Assembly (NCBI RefSeq): GCF_900142215.1
Contig: NZ_FRAC01000027.1
Location: forward strand, 29,803 to 93,802
Direction: 5' to 3'
Source: Anaerocolumna jejuensis DSM 15929
GTDB taxonomy: Bacteria; Bacillota; Clostridia; Lachnospirales; Lachnospiraceae
DNA length: 64,000 bases
Below the pieces are notes generated by a model, which saw only the letters and a list, made by a program, of their open reading frames with translations, had not been told where the DNA came from and ran no database searches. Positions 8,482-16,688 of the stretch are shown piece by piece; within the stretch, counting starts at the first letter, position 1; the number at the start of each line of letters is the position of its first letter. Position numbers and translations under genes: made by a program.

Positions 8482-8645
8482 TTACTTTCTTACTTATTTA
8501 TCTTCTTATTTTTTTACTTTCAATTTTTTACTTTCTTTTTTTCTTACTATTTTTTTCTTACATTCTTTTTTCTTACTTTTCAATTTTCTTACTTTCCCAT
8601 ATACCTATTTTCTTGCTTTCTTATTTTCTTACTTTCCTAATTATT
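8482..8645. repeat. Low-complexity polypyrimidine/polypurine tract upstream of birA
   Basis: About 160 bp are almost pure C/T on the plus strand, built from loose copies of TTTCTTAC and TTTTCTTACTTTC. On the transcribed minus strand this is a GTAAGAAA-type purine repeat leading right up to the birA start. It interrupts the interval between the small membrane protein gene and birA. Confidence 0.8.
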
Positions 8646-8676
8646 AAACAGCTTCTTTTCTAAAGCTGCCCATATA

Positions 8677-8964
8677 CTACAATTGCAAGAAAAGAAAAAC
8701 TGCTATCAAATACACGAACGCACCAACAGCAAAAAAGCCAATGCTCGCTTTTTTATTATGGTCCCTTACCCGTTTCACTCCGTTTAATACATTAACAGTG
8801 CCTGCAAGCAGCAGAACAATTATCATAACAAGATAGTTTTTCGGATGCAGAAAATATACAATGGCAAGTAGTACTAAAAGAATTCCCATTACAACGTTTA
8901 TAATATCCAGAGCTAACTTTTGTTCCTTTATTATTTTGAACCACTTTTGCATTTTAATAACCAT
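8677..8964 (-). CDS. Small three-helix membrane protein, unknown function
   Basis: 95 residues with a basic N-terminus (MQKWFKIIKEQK) and three predicted membrane segments: IINVVMGILLVLLAIVYFL, YLVMIIVLLLAGTVNVL and ASIGFFAVGAFVYLIAVFLFL. A positively charged loop VKRVRDHNKKA separates the second and third. It resembles small uncharacterised Lachnospiraceae membrane proteins but carries no functional motif. The start could be 8964 or the ATG four codons later; AAAGGG lies just upstream. A good promoter is present at 9129-9157. It is followed by the purine-rich tract and birA, probably cotranscribed. Confidence 0.75.
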   Translation of the reverse strand: MVIKMQKWFKIIKEQKLALDIINVVMGILLVLLAIVYFLHPKNYLVMIIVLLLAGTVNVLNGVKRVRDHNKKASIGFFAVGAFVYLIAVFLFLQL

Positions 8965-9128
8965 GCCCTTTCCGGTACCTGCAGAATTTGGAACTCTTGC
9001 ATAAATCTACATGTAAAAATTCATTTTCTATCGGATTTGAAATACATCCCTTACAGCTTATAAATCATTTATTTCTGTCCTATTTATTTATGTAATTATC
9101 CAGTTATCGGATAAGCTCTTACTTATTT

Positions 9129-9157
9129 ATCATATAGAAAGGCTATCCCTCCGTCAA
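9129..9157 (-). promoter_or_regulatory. Sigma-A promoter upstream of the small membrane protein/birA
   Basis: TTGACG (9152-9157), 17-nt spacer, TATGAT (9129-9134) on the minus strand. The predicted leader is about 155 nt. Confidence 0.65.
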
Positions 9158-9401
9158 GTAGCAATTTTGCTGAGGTAATTTTACGATTTTATCAAAGCAG
9201 CCCCTATTCCACACCTTTAACAAAACAAGGCAATGCCGAACTACACGAAGTAATACCGAACTATATGACGCAATACGAAAGACTATGGATAGGACCGTTA
9301 TCTTTTACACAAAAATAGTCTTATATCAGCATGTCCGGTATTTTAAGTGTTTATATTTAAGGCTGGCTTAATTAGCTTTATTGTTTTAATAAAAGAAACA
9401 C
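9158..9401. other. Gene-free stretch between argF and the small membrane protein gene
   Basis: No credible gene is present in 8965-9555. The only internal pattern here is a 20-bp-spaced near-repeat of CCGAACTA (9238 and 9259). The rest of the gap is accounted for by the promoter at 9129-9157 and the argF terminator. Confidence 0.4.
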
Positions 9402-9468
9402 AAAAAAAGCTCCAAAAGCTTCTTATCCACATAATTGAAATACAATGTGTTATAGAAACCCCTGGAGC
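9402..9468 (-). terminator. Terminator of argF
   Basis: On the minus strand GCTCCA ... TGGAGC closes a long imperfect stem with ATAACACAT/ATGTGGAT pairing inside, followed directly by seven U residues (plus-strand A-run at 9402-9408). Confidence 0.8.
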
Positions 9469-9555
9469 ATCTTGAGTTATATTGAATATTTCTTATCAAT
9501 TTTTAGTATTCTTACGCTTCCTAGATATGCTTATCTTTCCGCCTTGTCTTTACCT

Positions 9556-10494
9556 TTATATATTGCCAAGGGTTGCCACCATAACCGCTTTTATGGTATG
9601 CATCCTGTTTTCTGCTTCATCAAATATTACATCTGCATGAGCTTCAAATACGTCCTCTGTCACTTCATAGCCTTTGACCGCCGGCAGGCAATGTAAGAAC
9701 ACGGTATTTTCCTTTCCTATCCTGTTCATAAGCTGTGCATTTACCTGATAGGGCTTTAACAAGCTTATTCTTTCCCCTGCTAATGCTTCTTCTCCCATGG
9801 AGCACCAAACATCCGTATACACGGCATCAGCCCCGGTGACATCATCGATATTATCTGTAATGGTAATGGTTCCTCCAGAGAGTTTATTATACTCCCTGCA
9901 TTCAGCTGCCAGTGTTTCCTCCGTCCATAAGGATTTGGGGGACAATACGGTGAAATGAAGCCCCAATTTAGCACTGCCTATCATAAGGCTGTTTGCCATA
10001 TTGTTGCGGCCGTCCCCTACATAAACCAGATGAAGCCCTTTTAAGGTGCCAAACTGTTCCTTTAAGGTAAGAAAATCAGCCAGTATCTGTGTGGGATGGT
10101 CAAGGTCCGTTAGGCCGTTCCATACGGGTACATCACTGTATTTTGCAAGCTTTTCTACGGTTTCCTGCTTGAAGCCGCGAAATTCTATTCCGTCGAACAT
10201 TCTTCCTAATACTCTTGCCGTATCCTCAACACTCTCCTTATGCCCTAGCTGGATGTCATCCTTTCCCAGATATTCCGGATGCCCGCCTTCATCAACACAG
10301 CCTACGGTAAAGGCACATCTTGTTCTGGTAGATGGCTTTTCAAATATCAGAGCGATATTTTTTCCTTTAAGACTGGTGCCGGTTATTCCTTGTTTTTTCT
10401 TTTGCTTTAATTCCTTTGCCAGGTCTATTAAATAATCGATTTCTTCCGGTGCATAATCCTTTAAGGTCAGGAAACTGCGTCCTTTTAAATTCAT
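9556..10494 (-). CDS. argF: Ornithine carbamoyltransferase
   Basis: Forms citrulline from ornithine and carbamoyl phosphate in arginine synthesis. Carbamoyl-phosphate motif STRTRCAF at residues 55-62, DHPTQILADFLTL, YVGDGRNNMANS, and the ornithine/catalytic motif FLHCLPA. Length 312 residues is typical. I take the ATG at 10494 (MNLKGRSFLTLKDY). An in-frame TTG at 10509 would abut its own ribosome site and adds five atypical residues. A near-perfect promoter (10623-10651) overlaps two ArgR-box-like sequences, so repression by arginine is likely. An anabolic role is favoured because no arginine deiminase genes are adjacent. Confidence 0.95.
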   Translation of the reverse strand: MNLKGRSFLTLKDYAPEEIDYLIDLAKELKQKKKQGITGTSLKGKNIALIFEKPSTRTRCAFTVGCVDEGGHPEYLGKDDIQLGHKESVEDTARVLGRMFDGIEFRGFKQETVEKLAKYSDVPVWNGLTDLDHPTQILADFLTLKEQFGTLKGLHLVYVGDGRNNMANSLMIGSAKLGLHFTVLSPKSLWTEETLAAECREYNKLSGGTITITDNIDDVTGADAVYTDVWCSMGEEALAGERISLLKPYQVNAQLMNRIGKENTVFLHCLPAVKGYEVTEDVFEAHADVIFDEAENRMHTIKAVMVATLGNI

Positions 10495-10608
10495 ACTTGT
10501 CTCTGCCAACTCCCCCGTCGGTTAAATCCAGGTGGAATATCTGTCATGCATTCTCATTACGCAGGACAGGGCAATCCTCCTTCTTCTATTTTACTGCAAT
10601 CCATCGTT

Positions 10609-10645
10609 ATGTTTATTTATACATATTACTTTATTTTTATTCATA
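10609..10645 (-). promoter_or_regulatory. Two ArgR boxes over the argF promoter
   Basis: The minus-strand spacer reads TATGAATAAAAATAAAGT (10628-10645), very close to the Bacillus ARG box (CATGAATAAAAATKCAAK). The adjacent ATGTATAAATAAACAT (10609-10624) is a second palindromic box overlapping the -10. Paired boxes of this kind bind hexameric ArgR with arginine as corepressor. The argR gene is not in the window. Confidence 0.75.
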
Positions 10646-10651
10646 TGTCAA
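10623..10651 (-). promoter_or_regulatory. argF promoter
   Basis: Consensus -35 TTGACA (10646-10651), 17-nt spacer, TAATAT -10 (10623-10628) on the minus strand. Confidence 0.85.
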
Positions 10652-10723
10652 GGAGATTTCTCATACTGGACAATAAGCAATTAAGCGGCCTGGCTTTCTT
10701 TATTCCGTCCTCTTAATACTGTG

Positions 10724-10821
10724 TATCCAGTGCTAATTATTCAGTTCTATTTATTCATTTCTATTTATTCAGTTCTATTTATTCAGTACTACTAATTCAG
10801 CGCTATCCATTTAGCACTGTT
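10724..10821. repeat. Seven tandem copies of a 14-bp repeat
   Basis: Consensus TATTCAGTTCTATT, exact 14-bp period, from 10724 to 10821. The centre copies (10738-10779) are nearly identical and the ends are degenerate. The array lies between divergent argF and the YmcC-like gene. Confidence 0.85.
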
Positions 10822-10904
10822 CATACAAAGCAGAGGCAGTTAATGTGCGATAACACAAAAAACATGCTTGGCTTTTAACCACGCATGATAGGGTCTAATA
10901 ACGC

Positions 10905-10933
10905 TTGACATTAAGATACAACTATACTATTAT
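10905..10933 (+). promoter_or_regulatory. Promoter of the YmcC-like gene with flanking operator-like sites
   Basis: TTGACA (10905-10910), 17-nt spacer, TATTAT (10928-10933). TGTGCGATA at 10844-10852 and its exact reverse complement TATCGCACA at 10939-10947 flank the promoter. The downstream copy is part of the inverted repeat GCACA-TC-TGTGC (10943-10954). These are candidate sites for the TetR-family regulator encoded just downstream. Confidence 0.65.
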
Positions 10934-10981
10934 GTTTATATCGCACATCTGTGCCATTAAAAAATGCCAGGGGGAATACCT

Positions 10982-11521
10982 TTGATAATTACTTTAATCA
11001 TAGCATGCGAAATCGGATTTTGGGTTTTCGTGCTTTCAGGACTTGTTACACGTTATATCTTTAAACATAAAAAGCTCGGAACATTCCTTTTGCTTTTGAC
11101 TCCTGTTGTGGATATAGTACTGCTGATTGCTACGGTAATTGACTTGCGCAATGGCGCTGCAGCTAGTTCTTTTCACGGGCTTGCGGCCATTTATATTGGT
11201 GTTTCTATATCCTTTGGACGAAAAATGATTCATTGGGCAGATGAACAGTTTGCTTATCATTTTGCCCATGGCCCTGTACCCAGTCAGCCTCCTAAATATG
11301 GAATGGAACATGCACGGCATGAACGCAAAGGCTGGTATATTCACATGCGTGCATGGATTATTGGCAGCCTATTACTATATGGAATGGTTTTATTTGTGAA
11401 TGACAGCGATAAAACGGCAAATTTAGTACAAACAATCCGCTTTTGGGAAATGATACTTTTGATAGATTTTTTCATAAGCTTCAGTTATACATTATGGCCT
11501 CGCAAGCAAAAAAACAGCTAA
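10982..11521 (+). CDS. YmcC-like integral membrane protein
   Basis: About 179 residues with four to five membrane helices: IITLIIACEIGFWVFVLSGL, LGTFLLLLTPVVDIVLLIAT, a short GLAAIYIGVSISF segment, AWIIGSLLLYGMVLFV and WEMILLIDFFISFSYTLW. A hydrophilic loop is rich in His/Arg (MEHARHERKGWYIHMRA). I favour the TTG at 10982, because AGGGGGA sits about 6 nt before it; the in-frame ATG at 10964 lies upstream of that site. It resembles Bacillus YmcC in size and topology, and as there it precedes a PksA-like TetR regulator; this comparison is from memory. Substrate and function are unknown. The TetR protein probably controls it. Confidence 0.75.
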   Translation: MIITLIIACEIGFWVFVLSGLVTRYIFKHKKLGTFLLLLTPVVDIVLLIATVIDLRNGAAASSFHGLAAIYIGVSISFGRKMIHWADEQFAYHFAHGPVPSQPPKYGMEHARHERKGWYIHMRAWIIGSLLLYGMVLFVNDSDKTANLVQTIRFWEMILLIDFFISFSYTLWPRKQKNS

Positions 11522-11607
11522 TACCAATTTGAAATGAACTATTTTAATTTGTTCGGCTGTGTTATAATTTGAAAGCATATAAAATCAGAATGTTGGTGGT
11601 GAAATCA

Positions 11608-12204
11608 ATGCCTAAAATCGTAGATCATGATAGTCAAAAAGAGAAAATTGCTGAAGCTGCATGGAGAGTAATACAAAATGATGGAATGGAACATGCAACA
11701 GTACGGAAAATAGCACAAGAATCAGGCTTACCTTCAAGTTCATTACGGCATTATTTCAACAGCCAGGCGCAACTGCTGGAATTTGCATTGAAAATGGTCC
11801 TGGATCGAGTTGAAAAGCGGTTTTTAAATATTGATGTGGCAGTGGATAGCCTGTCATTGGAGGAAGCGAAAAATATACTTCTTAATCTGCTTCCCTTTGA
11901 TTATGAACGGGAATTGGAAATGGAAGTCTGGCTCTCCTTTTCCGTTAAATCCCTTAGTGATCCTTCACTAAAAAAGCTTAGTCATGATATCTATGGATTA
12001 ATGTATCAGGCTGTTCTGACCATACTTGAATATTTAAATGCAGCTCATCGCTTAAAAGCAAATCTTAATGTTGAATTCGAGGCTCAACGCTTGCATTCAC
12101 TTATCGATGGATTGTCAATTCACCGGCTGATCTACCCGGACAAAATATCTCCGGAGCAGATTGATTACATTTTAACAAAGCATCTTAAGGAGCTGGCAGA
12201 ATAG
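11608..12204 (+). CDS. TetR/AcrR-family transcriptional regulator, PksA-like
   Basis: 198 residues starting MPKIVDHDSQKEKIAEAAWR. The N-terminal helix-turn-helix (about residues 8-55) contains GMEHATVRKIAQESGLPSSS and LRHYFNSQAQLLEFAL. The ligand-binding domain fills the rest. The start at 11608 follows GGTGG; the frame extends to 11569 without support. It lies 86 nt after the YmcC-like gene in the same direction and likely regulates both genes through the TGTGCGATA-type sites around their promoter. The inducer cannot be read from sequence. It ends before a strong terminator shared with the convergent patatin gene. Confidence 0.88.
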   Translation: MPKIVDHDSQKEKIAEAAWRVIQNDGMEHATVRKIAQESGLPSSSLRHYFNSQAQLLEFALKMVLDRVEKRFLNIDVAVDSLSLEEAKNILLNLLPFDYERELEMEVWLSFSVKSLSDPSLKKLSHDIYGLMYQAVLTILEYLNAAHRLKANLNVEFEAQRLHSLIDGLSIHRLIYPDKISPEQIDYILTKHLKELAE

Positions 12205-12258
12205 CCATTCAGGAGTTCATTCAAAGATGTCAATTCAATAGTATGAAGTAACGTAAAT

Positions 12259-12293
12259 AGCTGGTTATCTTAATTATACCAAGATAACCAGCT
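12259..12293. terminator. Bidirectional terminator between the tetR-type and patatin genes
   Basis: Perfect 13-bp stem AGCTGGTTATCTT / AAGATAACCAGCT with a 9-nt loop. The patatin stop codon lies in the loop (12274-12276), so one arm of the hairpin also encodes the last patatin residues. Confidence 0.85.
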
Positions 12294-13464
12294 TAATAAT
12301 TAGAGTGAGAAATAATGAAATTTCATAGCCTTTTTTCTGGCTGCGTTCGTACTGTGTCCGTATACGTTCAATGAATTCCTCTTCGGTATAGATGGCGAAT
12401 TTGGATATATGCAGAGTCTTGGCTGCCAGTTCCAAAAGGCTGATATATAGCTCTTCATAGGTCCAGTCCTTTTGAAGCCTTAAGCTTGCGGCCAGGTTCT
12501 GGCAGATTCCCTCCAGGAAACGCCTTGTATAAACTTCCGGATTACCGTAATCCAGCTTATAATATTCCAGTAATGCCATCTTTACCGCTTCATTTACATG
12601 AATAAAACGGTTTATACATTCCTCCTCCGGAAGATGGATATTCAAATAATAAATTTTACCGCTTAAGGATTTCAGACAGCGCAGGCCGTCAAAATATCCC
12701 AGGTCAATGTTTCTCTTGCTCTTTTCCGCATTAAATTCCAGAATTCCGCCCAGCTGTATTCTGGGTGATATCTGGGTTATGTGGACATCCTCCGGTATTT
12801 TAACGTATTTTTGCAGGCCTATGCCAAAAATACGGACAACCAGGATATTCTTATAGCCCCGGTTTACCAGCATGTCCACTGGTACATTGTTAAACATGCC
12901 TCCGTCCAGGTACCGCTGCCCGTTCATCTTTTCATTTTTAAAGGCTGGCAGAAGGGCACTGGCTAAAAGATAATCCTTCAGACTGTCCTCCTCCAGCTCC
13001 TGAGCGGTAATTTCCAGTTCCTTCAGCTTATTGACATGAAAGGTACCGAAAACAAATTCAATGGGTGAGTTTTTTATCTTTTCTACGTCTATTTTCTCTT
13101 GAAGCAGTGTCTTTAAGGGTGAAATGTCAATTCCTTTGTCCGCCACGACCCGGCTGGTATCCTTGGTAAAGGATTTTAAATCCAGGTTTTTAATATCCTT
13201 CTTTATAAGATATTGCATCTGCTGGTCGTTGACATTCATAATATCCGAATAGGTGATATTCTTCCACAGCTCCTCTGCTGCTTCATAGTCACCCATGCAC
13301 ATCAAGGCACCGTTTAAGGCTCCCACGGATACGCCTGATACCCCTTTTACCTTAACGTTACATTCTAAAAGAGCCTTCCAGACACCAATCTGGTAGGCTC
13401 CTTTTGCTCCTCCGCCTTCAAGAACAATTCCATATTCCTTATCAAAGTCAAACGCTTTTTTCAT
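12274..13464 (-). CDS. Patatin-like phospholipase
   Basis: Ser-Asp dyad lipid acyl hydrolase of 396 residues. The oxyanion loop GGGAKGAYQIG starts at residue 17, the nucleophile Ser46 is in GVSVG, and the dyad aspartate is in LDGGMFNNVPVD near residue 195. A C-terminal region of about 170 residues beyond the patatin domain has no motif I recognise. Start: ATG at 13464, with GGGAG 5 nt upstream; the in-frame ATG at 13476 lacks spacing. The final residues IIKLVILV are encoded by one arm of the terminator, so the native end may have been altered. Substrate is unknown. Two REP-like units lie directly upstream. Confidence 0.9.
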   Translation of the reverse strand: MKKAFDFDKEYGIVLEGGGAKGAYQIGVWKALLECNVKVKGVSGVSVGALNGALMCMGDYEAAEELWKNITYSDIMNVNDQQMQYLIKKDIKNLDLKSFTKDTSRVVADKGIDISPLKTLLQEKIDVEKIKNSPIEFVFGTFHVNKLKELEITAQELEEDSLKDYLLASALLPAFKNEKMNGQRYLDGGMFNNVPVDMLVNRGYKNILVVRIFGIGLQKYVKIPEDVHITQISPRIQLGGILEFNAEKSKRNIDLGYFDGLRCLKSLSGKIYYLNIHLPEEECINRFIHVNEAVKMALLEYYKLDYGNPEVYTRRFLEGICQNLAASLRLQKDWTYEELYISLLELAAKTLHISKFAIYTEEEFIERIRTQYERSQKKGYEISLFLTLIIKLVILV

Positions 13465-13472
13465 ACTAGCTC

Positions 13473-13590
13473 CCATTGCATACTGCTAAGTTTAAAAATG
13501 CGTCACATTTTTCAAACTACTCTTAAGCATATCACAAGCCTGCTTGCGATTCTGCTTAAATAGATATTTAAAAATGCGACGCATTTTTCA
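13473..13590 (-). repeat. Two REP-like element units upstream of patatin
   Basis: A partial unit (13473-13515, ending AAAAATGCGTCACATTTTT) is followed by a near-complete one (13523-13590). The full unit has the imperfect hairpin ATCACAAGCCTGCTTGCGAT, then TGCTTAAATAG, then AAAAATGCGACGCATTTTT. Same orientation as the other copies. Confidence 0.75.
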
Positions 13591-13657
13591 AATTCATACC
13601 ATTCCTGCATATAAATAAATAGAGTTACGAAGTTATTCCAAGTATGGCGATTATAAT

Positions 13658-15529
13658 TTATTTGTCTGGGGTACTGCTTGGGGCAGTATCCCTGTGTATA
13701 TAATTCTTGATTAAATCCTGGTTCAGTATTTCTTCCGAGGTCTTCTTTACCGTTATGGCACGGTTATAATCCTCTTCATACTGGGAGGCATCCAAAGGAG
13801 TCTCTGTTTTAATATCCCAGGCCCTGCTGCCGTCAAACACGCCTTCTCTTGAGATTTCAAACATCACATTGTTATGGATAAAGGAACCTCTGAACAGATA
13901 TGCTGTAAAAGCGGCAAAGCCGTCGGTTGCATTGCATAAATCCTGTCCAAGAATATAGGGCTGGTCAAACTTAAGGCCCATAATATTGGCAATGGTCGGA
14001 AGGAAATCTATCTGTCCGCCGGTGGTGTGAATGGTTTCTTTTACTCCACTGCCGGGAACATGAATCATAAGCGGTATACGAAGCATCTCATCATAATCAT
14101 AGGTTCTTCCAAGATACTTCTCCATCATTTCCTTGTTATTGTCCATATTGAGGTTCAATGCATGATGGTCTCCATAAAGAGCAATTACCGTATTGTCATA
14201 CAGTCCTTCATTCTTTAATTCCTGAATAAACTGACCGAAAGCCTCATCAAAATAATGTACTGTTTTTAAATAGGAACCGAATTTCGTACCCTCATCCTCC
14301 GGCTTTATCTTCAGGGTAACATCCTTATCTTCTATTACAAAGGGATGATGTGAGGTAAGGGTAATAATAAAGCTGAAAAACGGCTTCTTTTGTTTTTCCA
14401 GGATATCTGCTGCCTGACGGAACATGGACTTATCAGAAATACCCAGGCCAATGATGTCGCTCTGATCCAGGTCCTCCATACTGTAGAAATTCTGAAAGCC
14501 CTGTCCGGGATAAGCCGCTTCACGATTCCAGAATTCTCCCTTGTAGCCGTGTATGGCAAGAGTATCATATCCTTTATCCCTTAACAGCCAGGGAAGCCCA
14601 TCGAAGGTATTGTTCTGATACAGGGTATAGCATTCCCTGTCAATTACCGGGTAAAGGCTGTTTAAGGTAGAAAACTCAGCATCTACTGTATTTCCTTTTC
14701 CAATGGTGGTGTAATAACGGTCAAAATAAACCGTATCCTGCTGAAGGAAAGCATTCAGGTTAGGTGTAATTACCTGTCCATTGTACTGGGCATTGACAAC
14801 AAAATTCTGCAGGGCTTCCACCTGAATCACAATGAGGTTCTTGCCTTCCCCTATGTTCTTATATTTTGGCCCGCTGACCTGAGGAGTTACCTCTTTTACC
14901 GTATCAAGTACTTCCTTCTCCGGCACTTCCTCCGTTACCACACTTTCAGCAATGGCATTATAAATATCATTTACATGGTTTGAGAAAAACTCAACACTGT
15001 TTACTTTATCAATTGTTTTGCTTTCAAACGGATTAACGACCAGCAGAATGAATATACTTACAAAGCCTATGGCAATGTATTTAAGCTCCCTCTTATAGCT
15101 CCAGGCAGCCCGCTTACTGTTATCCTTTAAAAACTTCTTAAAATAATAATAAATTATCGGGATATCTGCAAACAACAAAAAGCTTGCCGGTATCAGGGTC
15201 GCAACAAAACTTTCGGGAACCGCGGCAACATTTTTCGCCTGCCACAATTGTTTTATGGATACCGTCTGGTTATAATAATTATAATACATGGTGTCTGCAA
15301 ACATAAGGAGGCTTAACAAGCTGTAAATAATCAGGAATGTGATATTCTTCCTTTTTAACCTGCTCCTTATAAAGCTTAAGAATATAAGCCCCAGCGCTGT
15401 AACACTGACCAGAATAAAGACAATATCGGAAACATCTACATCAATCAGTTTATAATATACGACCAGTTTGAATGCAAAAAACAATAAAATCATATAGGGA
15501 GACTTAAAAATCTCCTTTAACTTTTTCAC
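13658..15529 (-). CDS. LTA synthase-type sulfatase family membrane protein
   Basis: Polyglycerol-phosphate synthase family (LtaS-like) of 623 residues. Five membrane helices lie in about the first 170 residues (for example YMILLFFAFKLVVYYKLI and ISLFILLVVNPF-type segments). The extracellular alkaline-phosphatase-like domain begins near NLIVIQVEALQNF, with metal-ligand Glu238. Catalytic Thr281 lies in GKGNTVDAEFSTLNSLYP, and further metal ligands in IALYGDHHALN and MIHVPG. The start is GTG at 15529 after AGAGGA. It should use phosphatidylglycerol as glycerol-phosphate donor on the outer face of the membrane. Whether the product is true lipoteichoic acid or another phosphoglycerol-modified glycan cannot be decided here. 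Confidence 0.92.
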   Translation of the reverse strand: MKKLKEIFKSPYMILLFFAFKLVVYYKLIDVDVSDIVFILVSVTALGLIFLSFIRSRLKRKNITFLIIYSLLSLLMFADTMYYNYYNQTVSIKQLWQAKNVAAVPESFVATLIPASFLLFADIPIIYYYFKKFLKDNSKRAAWSYKRELKYIAIGFVSIFILLVVNPFESKTIDKVNSVEFFSNHVNDIYNAIAESVVTEEVPEKEVLDTVKEVTPQVSGPKYKNIGEGKNLIVIQVEALQNFVVNAQYNGQVITPNLNAFLQQDTVYFDRYYTTIGKGNTVDAEFSTLNSLYPVIDRECYTLYQNNTFDGLPWLLRDKGYDTLAIHGYKGEFWNREAAYPGQGFQNFYSMEDLDQSDIIGLGISDKSMFRQAADILEKQKKPFFSFIITLTSHHPFVIEDKDVTLKIKPEDEGTKFGSYLKTVHYFDEAFGQFIQELKNEGLYDNTVIALYGDHHALNLNMDNNKEMMEKYLGRTYDYDEMLRIPLMIHVPGSGVKETIHTTGGQIDFLPTIANIMGLKFDQPYILGQDLCNATDGFAAFTAYLFRGSFIHNNVMFEISREGVFDGSRAWDIKTETPLDASQYEEDYNRAITVKKTSEEILNQDLIKNYIHRDTAPSSTPDK

Positions 15530-15656
15530 TTACATCCTCTCCTTAATAAGAACCTTACAAATCATTTACAAACATTAACTCTAATTTATAATAGCTCATT
15601 GGGTTTTTTTTATCAAGAAGGGAATTCTTAAGTTTATCTTAACGATTTCAAAATTT

Positions 15657-16406
15657 TTACTCTTTTTCCTTTATTTTTTCTAAAGGTTCTGAAACGTTAA
15701 CCGCATATTCCGGCCTTGAATCCCCTCGTTTTACCGGTGCTACATAGTTCGCTGCATTGATAAGCACCTTCTTTATATCTTCATTATAAAAGGTAGGATA
15801 TTCCTCATGTCCCGGTCTGAAATAGAATATCTTTCCTCTTCCTCTGTTAAATACACAGCCGCTTCTGCATACCTCTCCTCCTTCAAACCAGCTTATAAAA
15901 ACCAGTTCATCCGGGCTTGGTATTTCGAACTGCTCTCCGTACATTTCTTCCTTGGGCAGTTCTATATATTCTCCGATTCCTTCGGTGATGGGATGACCGG
16001 GCTCCACGACCCACAGGCGTTCTTTTTCATCTGCTACTCTCCACTTTAAATTACAGGAGGTTCCCATGAGTTTACGAAAGATTTTGGAGTGGTGTCCTGA
16101 ATGCAGCACAATGAGTCCCATTCCATTTAAGACTCTGCTTTGAACCTTTTCTACAATTTGGTCATCTACTTCATCATGTGCCATATGTCCCCACCAGAAC
16201 AAAACATCGGTATTATTTAATACCTCATCCGTTAAACCATGCTGCGGTTCGTCCAGGGTAGCTGTTTTCACTTCATACTTATCATCGCCGTCAAAGTAAT
16301 CTGCCAGAACCTTGTGTATTCCCTCCGGATATATTTTCCCTATTTTTTCTTCCGCCTTCTCATGACGGTACTCATTCCATACTGTTACACGTATTTTTTC
16401 ACTCAT
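15657..16406 (-). CDS. ThuA-like domain protein
   Basis: A 249-residue cytoplasmic protein of the ThuA (trehalose-utilisation, class I glutamine amidotransferase-like) fold. Visible features: VTVWNEYRHEKAEEKIGKIYPEGI at the N-terminus, DVLFWWGHMAHDEV, GLIVLHSGHHSKIFRKLMGT and GRGKIFYFRPGHEEYPTFYN. The start at 16406 follows AAAGGA; an upstream ATG at 16433 is unsupported. Family members occur in sugar-catabolic clusters, but the enzymatic activity is poorly defined and no sugar gene is adjacent. It is probably monocistronic, with 127 nt to the LTA synthase gene. Confidence 0.88.
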   Translation of the reverse strand: MSEKIRVTVWNEYRHEKAEEKIGKIYPEGIHKVLADYFDGDDKYEVKTATLDEPQHGLTDEVLNNTDVLFWWGHMAHDEVDDQIVEKVQSRVLNGMGLIVLHSGHHSKIFRKLMGTSCNLKWRVADEKERLWVVEPGHPITEGIGEYIELPKEEMYGEQFEIPSPDELVFISWFEGGEVCRSGCVFNRGRGKIFYFRPGHEEYPTFYNEDIKKVLINAANYVAPVKRGDSRPEYAVNVSEPLEKIKEKE

Positions 16407-16633
16407 ATTAAACATCCTTTCCCTTGGCTTCATTATTTCCCAAACTCAGGTATTTTAAATCATAATTACCTTATCACCTTTAAAAATCAGCTTTTTATTT
16501 CCATATTCCTTACAGCTGCCTTTTCCTGGAATTATAGAATACAACAAAGCTCCGCCTAACTATTAACCTTACTATTCCTGACCCCTGATGTCAATGTCTA
16601 ATTTAATTATAAAAGATTTTTTCCACATAGAAA

Positions 16634-16675
16634 ATGCCCTGTTCTTATCCACTTAATATAGACAGAACAGGGCAT
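16634..16675 (-). terminator. Terminator of the SPFH/NfeD operon
   Basis: Perfect 12-bp stem ATGCCCTGTTCT / AGAACAGGGCAT, 18-nt loop, followed on the minus strand by a TTTTC tract. Confidence 0.85.
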
Positions 16676-16688
16676 GGTTTACAGCTTA

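Noticed and set aside
8414..8663. Plus-strand hydrophobic frames over the polypyrimidine tract
   Set aside because: The Phe/Leu/Tyr-rich peptides are produced by the low-complexity DNA itself.
10724..10821. CRISPR array
   Set aside because: The repeats are contiguous 14-mers with no spacers.
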